From: Glycomyces artemisiae
Lineage (GTDB): Bacteria; Actinomycetota; Actinomycetes; Mycobacteriales; Micromonosporaceae
Direction: 5' to 3'
Assembly: GCF_003002955.1 (NCBI RefSeq)
Contig: NZ_PVTJ01000008.1
Coordinates: 124,001 to 188,000, forward strand
DNA: 64,000 bases
Made by a program: the position numbers and the translations under genes. This document shows, piece by piece, positions 8,210 to 16,604 of this stretch (positions are counted from its first letter, which is position 1; every line of letters begins with the position of its first letter). The notes below the pieces were generated by a model. It saw nothing but the letters and a program-made list of their open reading frames with translations, did no database searches and had not been told where the DNA came from.

Positions 8210-9736
8210 CTACGCGACATCGCCCGCGACGGTGACGAACGAGTGCGCCGGAAGGTGCACGAGCAGCTTCCCGCCCTCGATCCGCACCCCGTCGTGGGCG
8301 CGCGGCGCGACGGCCTCGGGGGCGTCGGGGCTGTTGTGCGCGTTGACCGCGGCGGCCGTGAGGATCTCCGAGGCCAGGCCGGTGACGGCGCCGCCGCGGA
8401 GGTCGATCGACACGTCCGCGGCCTCGTCGGCGTCCAGGTTGGACAGCGAGACGAGGAGGCGGCCGTCCTTGCGGGAGGCCGAGACCGACACGGTCGGCAG
8501 CTCCGCGCCGTCGACGTCCTTGACCGGCTTGTCGCCCACGACGTGCACCTGGAGGCTCGCGGCGTCCTGGTGGCCCTTGTTCATACGGAACACGTGGTAG
8601 GTCGGGGTGAGCACCAGCGCGCCCGAGTCGGGGTCGGTGAGGATCATCGCCTGGAGCACGTTCACCGTCTGCGCGATGTTCGCCATCACCAGGCGGTCGG
8701 CGTGCTTGTGGAAGATGTCGAAGTGGACGGAGGCCACGAGCGCGTCGCGCATCGTGTTCTGCTGGTACAGGAACCCGGGGTTCGTGCCCGGCTCCACGTC
8801 CCACCAGGTGCCCCACTCGTCGAGGACGATCCCGATCTCCTTCTTCGGGTCGTACAGGTCCATGACGTTCCCGTGCCCGGTGAGCAGCTCGTCGGTCCGC
8901 GACGCCTTGTAGAGGGTCGTGTAGTACTCGTCGGTGGTGAACTCCGTCGCCGAGCCCTTGTTGTCCCAGGGGCCCGCCACGGTGTAGTAGTGCACCGAGA
9001 CCGCCTGGTACAGCGGGCGCTCGACGCGCTGGCAGCCCAGGTGGGAGAGCTGCTTCATGAGCGTCTCGGTCCAGCCGTACGAGAAGTCCGAGGCGCCCGC
9101 GGCGATGCGGTAGAGCTTGTTGTCGCCGTAGTTGCGGCAGTAGGTGGCGTAGCGGCGCGCTTCGAGGGCGTACTGCTCGGCCGACATGTTGCCGCCGCAG
9201 CCCCAGGTCTCGTTGCCCAGGCCCCAGTACTTGACCTTCCAGGGCTCCTCGCGGCCGTTGGCCTTGCGCTCGCGCACCGCGGGGGAGTCGCCGTCGCGGG
9301 TGAGGTACTCGACCCACTCGCTCATCTCCTGCACGGTGCCGGAGCCGACGTTCCCGGAGATGTACGGCTCGGTGCCGAGCAGCTCGCACAGGGCCATGAA
9401 CTCGTGGGTGCCGAAGTGGTTGTTCTCCTCGACCCCGCCCCAGTGGGTGTTGATCATGACCGGCCGGTCCTCCTTGGGGCCGATGCCGTCGCGCCAGTGG
9501 TACTCATCGGCGAAGCAGCCGCCGGGCCAGCGCAGGTTCGGGATGTCCAGGGCCCGGAGGGCTTCGACGACGTCGAGGCGGATGCCGCCCTCGTTGGGGA
9601 TGTCGGAGTCCTCGCCGACGTAGAAGCCGCCGTAGATGCACCGGCCGAGGTGCTCGGCGAAGTGGCCGTACACGTGCCGGCTGATGACGGGGCCTTCGAG
9701 GTCGAGGTTGACCACGGCGTTGACGGTGCTGCTCAT
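8210..9736 (-). CDS. Alpha-L-arabinofuranosidase, GH51
   Basis: A 508-residue enzyme that removes terminal alpha-L-arabinofuranosyl groups from arabinan or arabinoxylan oligosaccharides. It has no signal peptide, so it is cytoplasmic and works on imported oligomers. A TIM barrel (about 45-370) is followed by a C-terminal beta-domain. The acid/base Glu176 lies in WGLGNETWG and the nucleophile Glu307 in [10 protein letters not shown], both standard GH51 motifs. GGAAGG precedes ATG 9736. The transcript leader holds a perfect 22-bp palindrome (9746-9767) and a LacI-like operator (9791-9802). No transporter gene lies in this operon. Confidence 0.95.
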   Translation of the reverse strand: MSSTVNAVVNLDLEGPVISRHVYGHFAEHLGRCIYGGFYVGEDSDIPNEGGIRLDVVEALRALDIPNLRWPGGCFADEYHWRDGIGPKEDRPVMINTHWGGVEENNHFGTHEFMALCELLGTEPYISGNVGSGTVQEMSEWVEYLTRDGDSPAVRERKANGREEPWKVKYWGLGNETWGCGGNMSAEQYALEARRYATYCRNYGDNKLYRIAAGASDFSYGWTETLMKQLSHLGCQRVERPLYQAVSVHYYTVAGPWDNKGSATEFTTDEYYTTLYKASRTDELLTGHGNVMDLYDPKKEIGIVLDEWGTWWDVEPGTNPGFLYQQNTMRDALVASVHFDIFHKHADRLVMANIAQTVNVLQAMILTDPDSGALVLTPTYHVFRMNKGHQDAASLQVHVVGDKPVKDVDGAELPTVSVSASRKDGRLLVSLSNLDADEAADVSIDLRGGAVTGLASEILTAAAVNAHNSPDAPEAVAPRAHDGVRIEGGKLLVHLPAHSFVTVAGDVA

Positions 9737-9745
9737 CGGTGCCTT

Positions 9746-9767
9746 CCAGGGAGGCGCGCCTCCCTGG
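9746..9767. repeat. Perfect 22-bp palindrome in the GH51 leader
   Basis: Two 11-nt arms (CCAGGGAGGCG and its complement) meet without a loop, 10 nt upstream of the GH51 start codon. The palindrome abuts the ribosome site GGAAGG. It could be a second operator or an mRNA hairpin that limits ribosome access. Confidence 0.6.
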
Positions 9768-9790
9768 GAAACGCGCTGCGGACGGGGTAA

Positions 9791-9802
9791 TTTATCGGTA
9801 AA
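9791..9802 (-). promoter_or_regulatory. LacI-type operator of the GH51 gene
   Basis: TTTATCGGTAAA has TTTA/TAAA half-sites around a 4-nt centre and lies 55-66 nt upstream of the GH51 start. A LacI regulator is encoded directly downstream of that gene. Confidence 0.5.
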
Positions 9803-9890
9803 GCGACCTCACTCTACCGGGTCCCGCCGACCGCTTGTCAAGACTCCAGGGAAAGGGAATTTCCCGGCGCACCGCGGTCTTGTACCCGGC

Positions 9891-10664
9891 ATGACCGACG
9901 ACTTCACCCGCGCCTGGCGAGACTGGCACGAGCACCGCGAGGCCGCGCTGGCCCAGCCCCACGGCTGGCTCAGCCTGACCGCGTTCCACTGGCTCGACGA
10001 GGAGCCCGCGCCCCTCGACGGCCTGCCCGGCCTCTGGTCCTCCGACGGCACTGCCGTGACCGTGACCGCAAAGGCCGCCGACGGCCTCAGCGCCGACGGG
10101 CGCGCCGTCGACGGCACCGTCGAGTTCAAGGCCCCCGCGGGCTCGGGCCCGGCCTGGGTCGACTACGGCGACAAGCGGCTCGAACTCGCCCCGCGCGGCG
10201 GCCGCCACGCCGTGCGCGTGCGCGACCCGCTCGCGCCCACCCGCACCGGCTTCACCGGCGTCCCCGCCTTCGACCCCGACCCCGCGTGGGTGGTGCGGGC
10301 CGAGTTCACCCCCGCCCCGGAACTCGTCGACGTCGGCTCGGTCCGCGAAGGCGTCGACCAGTCGCTGCACGCCGTCGGCACCGTCCGCTTCGACCTCGGC
10401 GGCGCGGCCCAGGAGCTCGTCGCGACCGACGCGGGGGAGGGCCGCCTGTGGCTGCTGTTCCGCGACCCCACCAACGGCGACACCACGTCCTCGTTCCGCC
10501 AGCTCACCGCCTCCGCGCCGGACCCGGACGGGACGGTGGAGCTCGACTTCAACCGCTCGCTCAACATGCCCTGCGCGTTCACCGACTACGGCACCTGCCC
10601 GCTCCCGCCGGGCGCGAACCGCCTCACCGCCGCGGTCACGGCGGGCGAACGCAAACCGTCATAA
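9891..10664 (+). CDS. DUF1684 family protein
   Basis: A 257-residue cytoplasmic protein of unknown function that matches the DUF1684 family: an N-terminal WRDWHEHREAALAQPHGWLSLTAFHWL block and a C-terminal NMPCAFTDYGTCPLPP segment, both recalled as conserved in that family. It has no signal peptide or membrane segment. There is no Shine-Dalgarno sequence before ATG 9891, so the transcript may be leaderless. It is divergent from the GH51 gene and stands alone. Confidence 0.8.
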   Translation: MTDDFTRAWRDWHEHREAALAQPHGWLSLTAFHWLDEEPAPLDGLPGLWSSDGTAVTVTAKAADGLSADGRAVDGTVEFKAPAGSGPAWVDYGDKRLELAPRGGRHAVRVRDPLAPTRTGFTGVPAFDPDPAWVVRAEFTPAPELVDVGSVREGVDQSLHAVGTVRFDLGGAAQELVATDAGEGRLWLLFRDPTNGDTTSSFRQLTASAPDPDGTVELDFNRSLNMPCAFTDYGTCPLPPGANRLTAAVTAGERKPS

Positions 10665-10700
10665 AGAAGATATATCGACACCGAGGCTGACGCCCTCGCG

Positions 10701-10725
10701 GCGGGCCGGGACGCTCCCGGCCCGC
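10701..10725 (+). terminator. Hairpin terminator after DUF1684 gene
   Basis: GCGGGCCGGGA (10701-10711) pairs perfectly with TCCCGGCCCGC (10715-10725) around a 3-nt loop, 37 nt after the DUF1684 stop. An A/T-rich stretch (10662-10680) lies between. Confidence 0.75.
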
Positions 10726-10777
10726 ACCGGCGCCGACGTAGAGTCGTGACCCGAAGCGCCCCTTGAAAGGACCCCTC

Positions 10778-11413
10778 GTGTTCGACGCCGTGCCCAACCC
10801 CGTCCTCTTCGACGCCTTCGGCGTCCCGACCACCCTCATCGAGGTGCTCGGGTTCGTCTCCGGCGCCCTGTGCGTGTGGCTGGTCGCCCGCCAGCACATC
10901 GCCAACTGGGGCATCGGGATCTTCAACTGCCTCATGTTCATCGTGCTGTTCACCCAGTGGGGCCTCTACGCCGACGCGGGCCTCCAGCTCGTCTTCATCG
11001 CCCTCGGCGCCTACGGCTGGTGGAACTGGGTCCGCGGCGGCGGCCCCGCCGACGACCGCCTCCCCGTCAGCCGCACCGGCCGCACCGAGTGGACCGCCCT
11101 CATCGGCGCCGGGCTCATCGGCCTCGCCGCCCTCGCCCTCCTCCTCGACCGCGCCACCGACTCGACCGTCCCGTTCTGGGACGCCCTCACCACGGTCCTG
11201 TCGCTCATGGCCACCTACGGCCAGACCCGCAAGCGCCTCGAATCCTGGTGGCTCTGGATCGCCGCCGACCTCGTCTACATCCCCTTGTACGCCTACAAGG
11301 GCCTGTACCTGACGGCGATCCTCTACGTCGGGTTCCTCGCCCTGTGCGTCCTCGGCCTCCGCAACTGGCAGAAGGACCTCCGCACCGCCGGTCTCGCGGA
11401 GGCGACCGCGTGA
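10778..11413 (+). CDS. pnuC: PnuC-type nicotinamide riboside/NMN transporter
   Basis: A 211-residue membrane protein with about seven hydrophobic segments that imports a vitamin B3 precursor. Typical PnuC features: TQWGLYADAGLQ, YGWWNW and a C-terminal ESWWLWIAADLVYIPLY block. GTG 10778 was chosen because AAAGGA lies 7 nt upstream; the in-frame TTG at 10763 lacks such a site. A TAGAGT -10 is visible at 10739-10744. Its stop overlaps the next gene's start (GTGA), coupling it to the NadR-like enzyme that would trap the imported precursor by phosphorylation and adenylylation. Confidence 0.9.
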   Translation: MFDAVPNPVLFDAFGVPTTLIEVLGFVSGALCVWLVARQHIANWGIGIFNCLMFIVLFTQWGLYADAGLQLVFIALGAYGWWNWVRGGGPADDRLPVSRTGRTEWTALIGAGLIGLAALALLLDRATDSTVPFWDALTTVLSLMATYGQTRKRLESWWLWIAADLVYIPLYAYKGLYLTAILYVGFLALCVLGLRNWQKDLRTAGLAEATA

Positions 11414-12489
11414 GCCTCCCCGAGCACGGCCTGGTCCTCGGCAAGTTCTACCCGCCGCACGCGGGCCACTTCCACCTCATCCGCCGCGCCCTCGCCGGAT
11501 GCGAGCGCCTGACGGTCCTCGTCAGCCACGCCGACGTCGAGTCGATCCCCCTCGCCGACCGCGTCGCCTGGATCCAGGAGGCGTTCCCCGCGGCCCGCGT
11601 CATCGGCGCCGTCGACAACGTCCACATGGACCTCAACGACGAGGCGATCTGGCAGGCCCACGTCGACATCTTCCAGGCCGCCGTCCCCGAGCGGATCGAC
11701 GCGCTCTTCACCTCCGAGCCCTACGGCCCCGAGCTGGCCCGCCGCCTCGGCGCCGCCCACGTCCTCGTCGACCTCGACCGGAACGCCGTCCCCGTCTCCG
11801 GCACGAAGATCCGCGCCGACCCGGCCGGGAACTGGGACTACCTCGAAGGGCCCGTGCGCGCCGGCCTCGCGCTGCGCGTCGTCGCGGTCGGCGCCGAGTC
11901 GACCGGCACGACCACGATCGCCGAAGACCTCGCCGCCGCCTACGCCGCCCGCGGCGGCGTCTGGGCCGCCACACAGTGCGTGCCCGAGTACGGCCGCGTC
12001 TACAGCGAGGAGAAGCTCGCCGCACTGCAAGCGGTCCGGCCCGGCGCGGTGTGGGCCGACGTCAGGTTCGACACCGCCGACTTCCCGCGCATCGCCGCCC
12101 GCCAGAACGACCTCGAAGAGGCCGCCGCCCGCATCGGCGGCCCGGTCCTGTTCTGCGACACCGACGCCTTCGCGACCGCCGTCTGGCACGAGCGCTACAT
12201 CGGCGGCCGCAACCCCGACGTCGACCCGCTCGCCGACGCGCTGCACCACCACCTGTACCTCCTCACCGACCACGAGGACGTCCCGTTCGAGGACGACGGC
12301 CTGCGCGACGGCGAGCACCTGCGCCCCTGGATGACCGGACGCTTCAAGGCCGAACTGGAGCGCACCGGCCGCCCTTACGTGCAGCTCCACGGCACCCGCG
12401 CCGACCGCCTCGACCAGGCCGTGCGCGCCGTCGACGCGCTCGTCGCCGCGGGCTGGGGCATCGCCGACCCGCTCCCGGAGTACCGCTGA
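11410..12489 (+). CDS. nadR: NadR-like bifunctional NMN adenylyltransferase / ribosylnicotinamide kinase
   Basis: A 359-residue cytoplasmic enzyme of NAD salvage. The N-terminal nucleotidyltransferase domain (about 1-155) shows GKFYPPHAGHFHL (GxFxPxHxGH) and VSGTKIR (S-x-T-x-x-R). The C-terminal kinase-like domain (about 156-359) starts at a P-loop-like GAESTGTTT in which Thr replaces the usual Walker A lysine. The same form is recalled from other actinobacterial NadR-like proteins, so it may be a lineage feature. The GTG start overlaps the pnuC stop by 4 nt, matching a shared pathway: PnuC imports, NadR phosphorylates and adenylylates. Kinase activity is less certain than the adenylyltransferase. 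Confidence 0.88.
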   Translation: MSLPEHGLVLGKFYPPHAGHFHLIRRALAGCERLTVLVSHADVESIPLADRVAWIQEAFPAARVIGAVDNVHMDLNDEAIWQAHVDIFQAAVPERIDALFTSEPYGPELARRLGAAHVLVDLDRNAVPVSGTKIRADPAGNWDYLEGPVRAGLALRVVAVGAESTGTTTIAEDLAAAYAARGGVWAATQCVPEYGRVYSEEKLAALQAVRPGAVWADVRFDTADFPRIAARQNDLEEAAARIGGPVLFCDTDAFATAVWHERYIGGRNPDVDPLADALHHHLYLLTDHEDVPFEDDGLRDGEHLRPWMTGRFKAELERTGRPYVQLHGTRADRLDQAVRAVDALVAAGWGIADPLPEYR

Positions 12490-12536
12490 GGCGAACCGGC
12501 TTGCCCCGCCGGGCCGCGCGGGCGCACACTTGCCAC

Positions 12537-13040
12537 ATGCGCATCCGGGCCGTGACCACTACCGACCTGCCCCTCCTCCAGGACATCGAGCGCGCCGCGG
12601 GCGAGTGCTTCCGCACCGTCGGCATGGACGCCATCGCCGACGACGAGCCGCTCACCCTCAAGGAACTCGACGACTACCGCCGCACCGGCCTCGCCTGGGC
12701 CACCGCCGACCGCGGCAGGCCCGTCGCGTACCTCATCGCCGAGCCCGTCGACGGCGCCCTCCACATCGAGCAGGTGTCCGTCCACCCCGACCGGGCCCGC
12801 CGCGGCCTCGGCCGCGCCCTCATCGACCACGCCGCCGCAGCGGCCGCCGAGCGGGGCCTCGACGCGCTCACCCTCACGACCTTCCGCGACGTGCCCTGGA
12901 ACGCCCCCTACTACGAGCGGCTCGGATTCGCCCCGCTCGCCGACGACGCCCTCACCTCGGGCCTGCGCGCGATCCGCGACCGCGAATCCGCCCACGGCAT
13001 CGACCGCTGGCCCCGCGTCTGCATGCGCCGCCCGCTCTGA
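12537..13040 (+). CDS. GNAT-family N-acetyltransferase
   Basis: A 167-residue Gcn5-related acetyltransferase that transfers acetyl from acetyl-CoA to an unknown amine. The acetyl-CoA-binding motif A is VSVHPDRARRGLGRALI (about 82-98). The later PYYERLGF segment is the usual motif B and is followed by a basic C-terminus. It begins 47 nt after nadR with no ribosome site before ATG 12537. The last 130 bp overlap the 3' end of the convergent kinase-like gene. The substrate cannot be predicted. Confidence 0.85.
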   Translation: MRIRAVTTTDLPLLQDIERAAGECFRTVGMDAIADDEPLTLKELDDYRRTGLAWATADRGRPVAYLIAEPVDGALHIEQVSVHPDRARRGLGRALIDHAAAAAAERGLDALTLTTFRDVPWNAPYYERLGFAPLADDALTSGLRAIRDRESAHGIDRWPRVCMRRPL

Positions 13041-15328
13041 CCCGCGTCCCGCGCGTCCAGCCGGTCCAGCCGCTCCGCGGCGAGGAACGCCCGCGACAGC
13101 TCCGTGCGCACCCGCGGCGCGTCCGCTCCCGCGCTCTTGAAGTAGTAGATCGACAGGTTGATGAGCGACACGAACGACGCGTACACCAGCTCGTCCTGCA
13201 CCAGGTCGAGCATGATGAGCGTGCCGATCCCCAGCACCGGCACGCAGTAGATGACCAGCGTCGGCCGCCACCGGGCCAGCCGCCCCGGCGGGAACTCGCC
13301 CTCGGGGACCGTCGAGAGGCCCGCGGTCCGGGCCCGCCGGTGGATGTCGCGCTCGAACGCGATGAAGACGCTGAACACGGCCGCCGTCCACACCAGCCCG
13401 ATCTGCGTCGCCAGCGGCCACCAGTCGCTCTGCACCAGGGTCGGCAGGATCACGCACAGGGAAGGCAGGACCGCCATCGACCGGAGCCCGAACTCGGTCG
13501 CGTACGTGAGGAACCGCTGCCTGCCGCGCCGCGGCAGCGACGACAGCGGCGAGATCTCCGCGAACAGGTTCAGATAGAGCCGGGCGTTCACCAGGGCGAA
13601 CGAGAAGCCGACGAGCCGTGCGGGGAGGTTCCCCCACGGGTCGGGCACGACGTACCCGTCCATCCGCATCGCCGCGAAGAAGTCGAAGTCCGATCCGGCC
13701 TCGGCGAGGGCGATGTTGACGACCTCGATCCACTTCGCCTGCCAGCCGATGCCGAGGTCCTCCAGCCACCAGGTCGCGACCAGTGCAGCCGTCCCCCACA
13801 GGAGGAACGCGGCCCCCCACGCCCATCGGCGCAGCCGCTGGGCCTGCCGCAGCCGCGACACGTCGGCGGTCCGGCCCTGGTCGCGCATCGCCGCGGCCTG
13901 CCGCTGGCGCACCCGCATGATCCGGCCCTGGCGGGACACCGTGCCCGATCCCGGCAGGAGGTCCTTGAGCCGCTCCATCGCCCCCTCGGGTTCGAGGCGG
14001 GCGGCTTCGCGGATGACCTCCATCTCGCGCTGGAACAGCTCGCGGATCTGGTCGATCCGGTTGCGGCCCTGCGCGGATTCGGGCGCTTCGGGGGGCTCGA
14101 TCGGCGTCACGAGCAGCCGGCGGTCCGGGTCGGCGTCGACGAGGTCTTCGAGCAGGCGGGCCATGCCCGTGGAGAGCACGTAGGTGTGGTCGGGGAGGCT
14201 GCCGTCGGGGCCCAGCCCGGAGCCGCTGATCGCCAGCAGCAGCCGCCCGAGCGAGTACAGGTCCGCCTGGTCGTCGCCGTGCCCGCCCTTGCGGACCTCG
14301 GGGGCCACGTAGACGGCCTCGCCGTAGGACTCGCCCGGCAGGGTCCGGGTGTGGAGGTGGTTGACCCCCAGGTCGATGAAGCGCATGCGGGCGGTGCTGC
14401 CGAAGTCCTGGACGATGATGTTGGACGGCGACAGGTCCTCGTGGCGATATCCGAGCCGGACCAGGTCCGCCAGCGCGTACAGGAGCGCGTTGCCGAGCAG
14501 GTCGAGTTCGGCGATGTCGATCGGGCGGATGGCGGTCTTGCGGGGCCGGGGCTCGGTGCGGGGGCGGGTGCGGAGGCGTTCGGCGAGGGTCTGCCCGGTG
14601 AGGAAGTCCTGGAGGATCCAGTTGTCGTGGCTGGCCCAGACGACGACGAGCGGGGCGTCGTCGGGGATGAACGTGTCGAAGCGGTCGGCGTAGGTGCGGG
14701 TGGCGTCGGCGATGGCGGGCAGGCGCTGGTAGGGGTAGACGATGCATTTGAGGGCGAATTCGGTTCTGCGGCTCTTCTTGGGGTCGGCGCTCTTGCCGTA
14801 CAGGATGATCGAGGTGGTCCCGTGGCGGTGGAACCGCAGGGTGTCGAAGTCGATCAGGGCCCATTGGTCGAGGGTGTCCTGCGGTGCGGGGCCGGTGGCG
14901 GCCGGGTCGTAGAGGGTCTTGAGGGCGTCGCGGACGCGCGGGTCGGCGACGAGTTCGGTCGAGAGGTGCGCGGCGGTGACCTGCGTGTCGCCGCAGGTGT
15001 AGGTCACGGTGGTCTCGCCGTGGAAGCGGGCGCGTTCGGAGCAGTGGACGGCGGTGACGGTGAGCAGGTAGAGCCCGAGGAGGCCGACGGTCTCGGGGGT
15101 GTGCCGATGGTCGCGCGTGCCGGTCCACCAGGTCCAGAGCCGTTCGATCTCGGCGCGCTGGTGGCGGTGGAAGCGGTCGTAGTAGCCGTGTTCGTCGAGG
15201 GGGAGGTCGAGGAGGGCCTCGCGCCAGTCCTGCGGTTCCCATCGGTCGAGGGCGGCGGCCGCTGTCGGGTCGCCGTCGGCGGTGAGGGCGTCGAGGGCGG
15301 CGGCGAGGGTCTCAGTCGGCGTCGGCAC
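12911..15328 (-). CDS. Membrane-anchored protein-kinase-like protein with six C-terminal membrane segments
   Basis: An 805-residue protein. The kinase-like domain (about 160-410) has ALKC (Lys194), YRHEDLSPSN (Asp298, Asn303), FIDLG (Asp319) and APEV (342-345), so the ATP/Mg residues survive although the loop reads HED and DLG instead of HRD and DFG. A charged linker with heptad-like character (about 425-500) leads to about six membrane segments (about 503-521, 567-590, 614-632, 638-658, 690-708, 714-731). It starts 17 nt inside the upstream patatin gene, so the two are translationally coupled. The last 43 codons lie antisense to the GNAT gene. Function is unknown; a sensor or effector role with the phospholipase is inferred. 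Confidence 0.75.
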   Translation of the reverse strand: MPTPTETLAAALDALTADGDPTAAAALDRWEPQDWREALLDLPLDEHGYYDRFHRHQRAEIERLWTWWTGTRDHRHTPETVGLLGLYLLTVTAVHCSERARFHGETTVTYTCGDTQVTAAHLSTELVADPRVRDALKTLYDPAATGPAPQDTLDQWALIDFDTLRFHRHGTTSIILYGKSADPKKSRRTEFALKCIVYPYQRLPAIADATRTYADRFDTFIPDDAPLVVVWASHDNWILQDFLTGQTLAERLRTRPRTEPRPRKTAIRPIDIAELDLLGNALLYALADLVRLGYRHEDLSPSNIIVQDFGSTARMRFIDLGVNHLHTRTLPGESYGEAVYVAPEVRKGGHGDDQADLYSLGRLLLAISGSGLGPDGSLPDHTYVLSTGMARLLEDLVDADPDRRLLVTPIEPPEAPESAQGRNRIDQIRELFQREMEVIREAARLEPEGAMERLKDLLPGSGTVSRQGRIMRVRQRQAAAMRDQGRTADVSRLRQAQRLRRWAWGAAFLLWGTAALVATWWLEDLGIGWQAKWIEVVNIALAEAGSDFDFFAAMRMDGYVVPDPWGNLPARLVGFSFALVNARLYLNLFAEISPLSSLPRRGRQRFLTYATEFGLRSMAVLPSLCVILPTLVQSDWWPLATQIGLVWTAAVFSVFIAFERDIHRRARTAGLSTVPEGEFPPGRLARWRPTLVIYCVPVLGIGTLIMLDLVQDELVYASFVSLINLSIYYFKSAGADAPRVRTELSRAFLAAERLDRLDARDAGQSGRRMQTRGQRSMPWADSRSRIARRPEVRASSASGANPSRS

Positions 15329-16370
15329 GGACGCCTCCGTCGACGGTGGTGAAGCGGGGGAGGGACGCGAAGGTGCCGTCGCGCAGGCGTTTGGCAGGGA
15401 CGCCGGTGACGGCGGCGTGCATGATCGCGTGGGCTTGGCGGGCGGCGGTCAGGAGCGCTCCCAGGGACATCTCGTGGCGGCGGACCTCGGGCATCCACGG
15501 GAGGGGCGCGAGGTCGAGGACGTAGGGGCCGGTGCCGGGGTCGGTCATCCATTCCTGGAGCTGCCTGCGCTGGGTGCGGTAGCGGTCGAGGTTGGCGAGG
15601 TAGCCGCGGCCGAGGCCTTTCCTGATGCGCTCCATGTAGAGCGCGGAGAGGCGGCGGCCGGGGGAGGGGCGGCCGGGGGCGCGCAGCGGCTTGGTGGAGA
15701 GGGAGAGGACGTGGGTGCAGCCGTCGGCGAGGGCGAGGAGGTAGGGGTGGGCGGTGAGGACGCCGCCGTCGACGGCGCGGCGGCCGCGGAAGGTCCCGGC
15801 GCCGGGGACGGCGACGGGGAGCCAGCAGCTGGCGCGCAGGCCTTCGCGGAGGTCGTCCTTGTCGCGGAAGTCGGCGACGCTCTCGGTGCGCAGTTCGTCG
15901 ACGAGGGTGACGGCGACGTGGAATCCGGCGGGGGCCTGGAGGATGCGGTCGTAGTCGAGGGGTTTGACGGTCTCCAGGACCTGTTCGAAGACGTAGTCGA
16001 GGTTGAGGATGCCGCGGCGGGAGGCGAAGCGGCGCATGTCGACGAACTGCTTGGTGGCGAGGTCGTCGAAGTAGATGGTGAGCGGGTACCAGGTCTCGCC
16101 GCCGGCGAAGTAGGCGGCGTTGACCGAGCCGGAGGAGCAGCTGTAGACGTCGTCGAACGCGTCGCGCAGGCCCAGGTCGTCGAGGGCGGTGAGCATGGCG
16201 GCGGAGACGACGCCGCGCATGCCGCCGCCTTCGACGGCGAGGCCGAGGCGGTGGCCGTCGCCGTGGGCGCCGGGGCGGGTCCCGGCGGCCTTGCGGGCGC
16301 GGACGAGTTCGAGGACGGGGTGGTCGTCGCTCCAGTAGCGGTCGCGGTCGGGCGAGTACAGGTCCTGCAA
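15312..16370 (-). CDS. Patatin-like phospholipase
   Basis: A 352-residue lipid acyl hydrolase. The oxyanion-hole motif GGGMRG (48-53), a nucleophile elbow SCSSG (Ser79) that has Ser in place of the first Gly of GxSxG, and DGG (in AVDGGVLTAHP) complete the Ser-Asp dyad. There is no signal peptide. TTG 16370 was chosen because GGAGG lies 5 nt upstream; an ATG at 16445 is in frame but has no ribosome site. Its 3' end overlaps the kinase-like gene by 17 nt. Patatins paired with a sensor act in lipid turnover, or as membrane-degrading effectors in phage defence; no cyclic-nucleotide synthase is present here. Confidence 0.88.
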   Translation of the reverse strand: MQDLYSPDRDRYWSDDHPVLELVRARKAAGTRPGAHGDGHRLGLAVEGGGMRGVVSAAMLTALDDLGLRDAFDDVYSCSSGSVNAAYFAGGETWYPLTIYFDDLATKQFVDMRRFASRRGILNLDYVFEQVLETVKPLDYDRILQAPAGFHVAVTLVDELRTESVADFRDKDDLREGLRASCWLPVAVPGAGTFRGRRAVDGGVLTAHPYLLALADGCTHVLSLSTKPLRAPGRPSPGRRLSALYMERIRKGLGRGYLANLDRYRTQRRQLQEWMTDPGTGPYVLDLAPLPWMPEVRRHEMSLGALLTAARQAHAIMHAAVTGVPAKRLRDGTFASLPRFTTVDGGVRADAD

Positions 16371-16544
16371 CGGTGCCTCCGGGGGTGGGGCGGACGGCGG
16401 GGCCGAATCCGGTCGATTGCGGCATGTCCTTCTGAGGGTACGCATCCGGGCATCGTTCCGTCATACATGCGTCACCGCGGGCGACTTCCTGCTGTGACGA
16501 CCGCCTCGGGGCCCTGGACGGAATAGGCCGGGCCGGGGCACCGT

Positions 16545-16562
16545 TACGGTAGATGCAAACGC
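16545..16562 (+). promoter_or_regulatory. Putative -10 region of the luciferase-like operon
   Basis: TACGGT (16545-16550) fits TANNNT and would start transcription near 16557, about 48 nt before the chosen ATG at 16605. The 235-bp gap to the patatin start (16371-16604) holds no other gene that can be supported. Confidence 0.35.
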
Positions 16563-16604
16563 ATGAACTTCGATCCCGCGGAGGCGGGGAGAGCAGGCAG
16601 TCCG

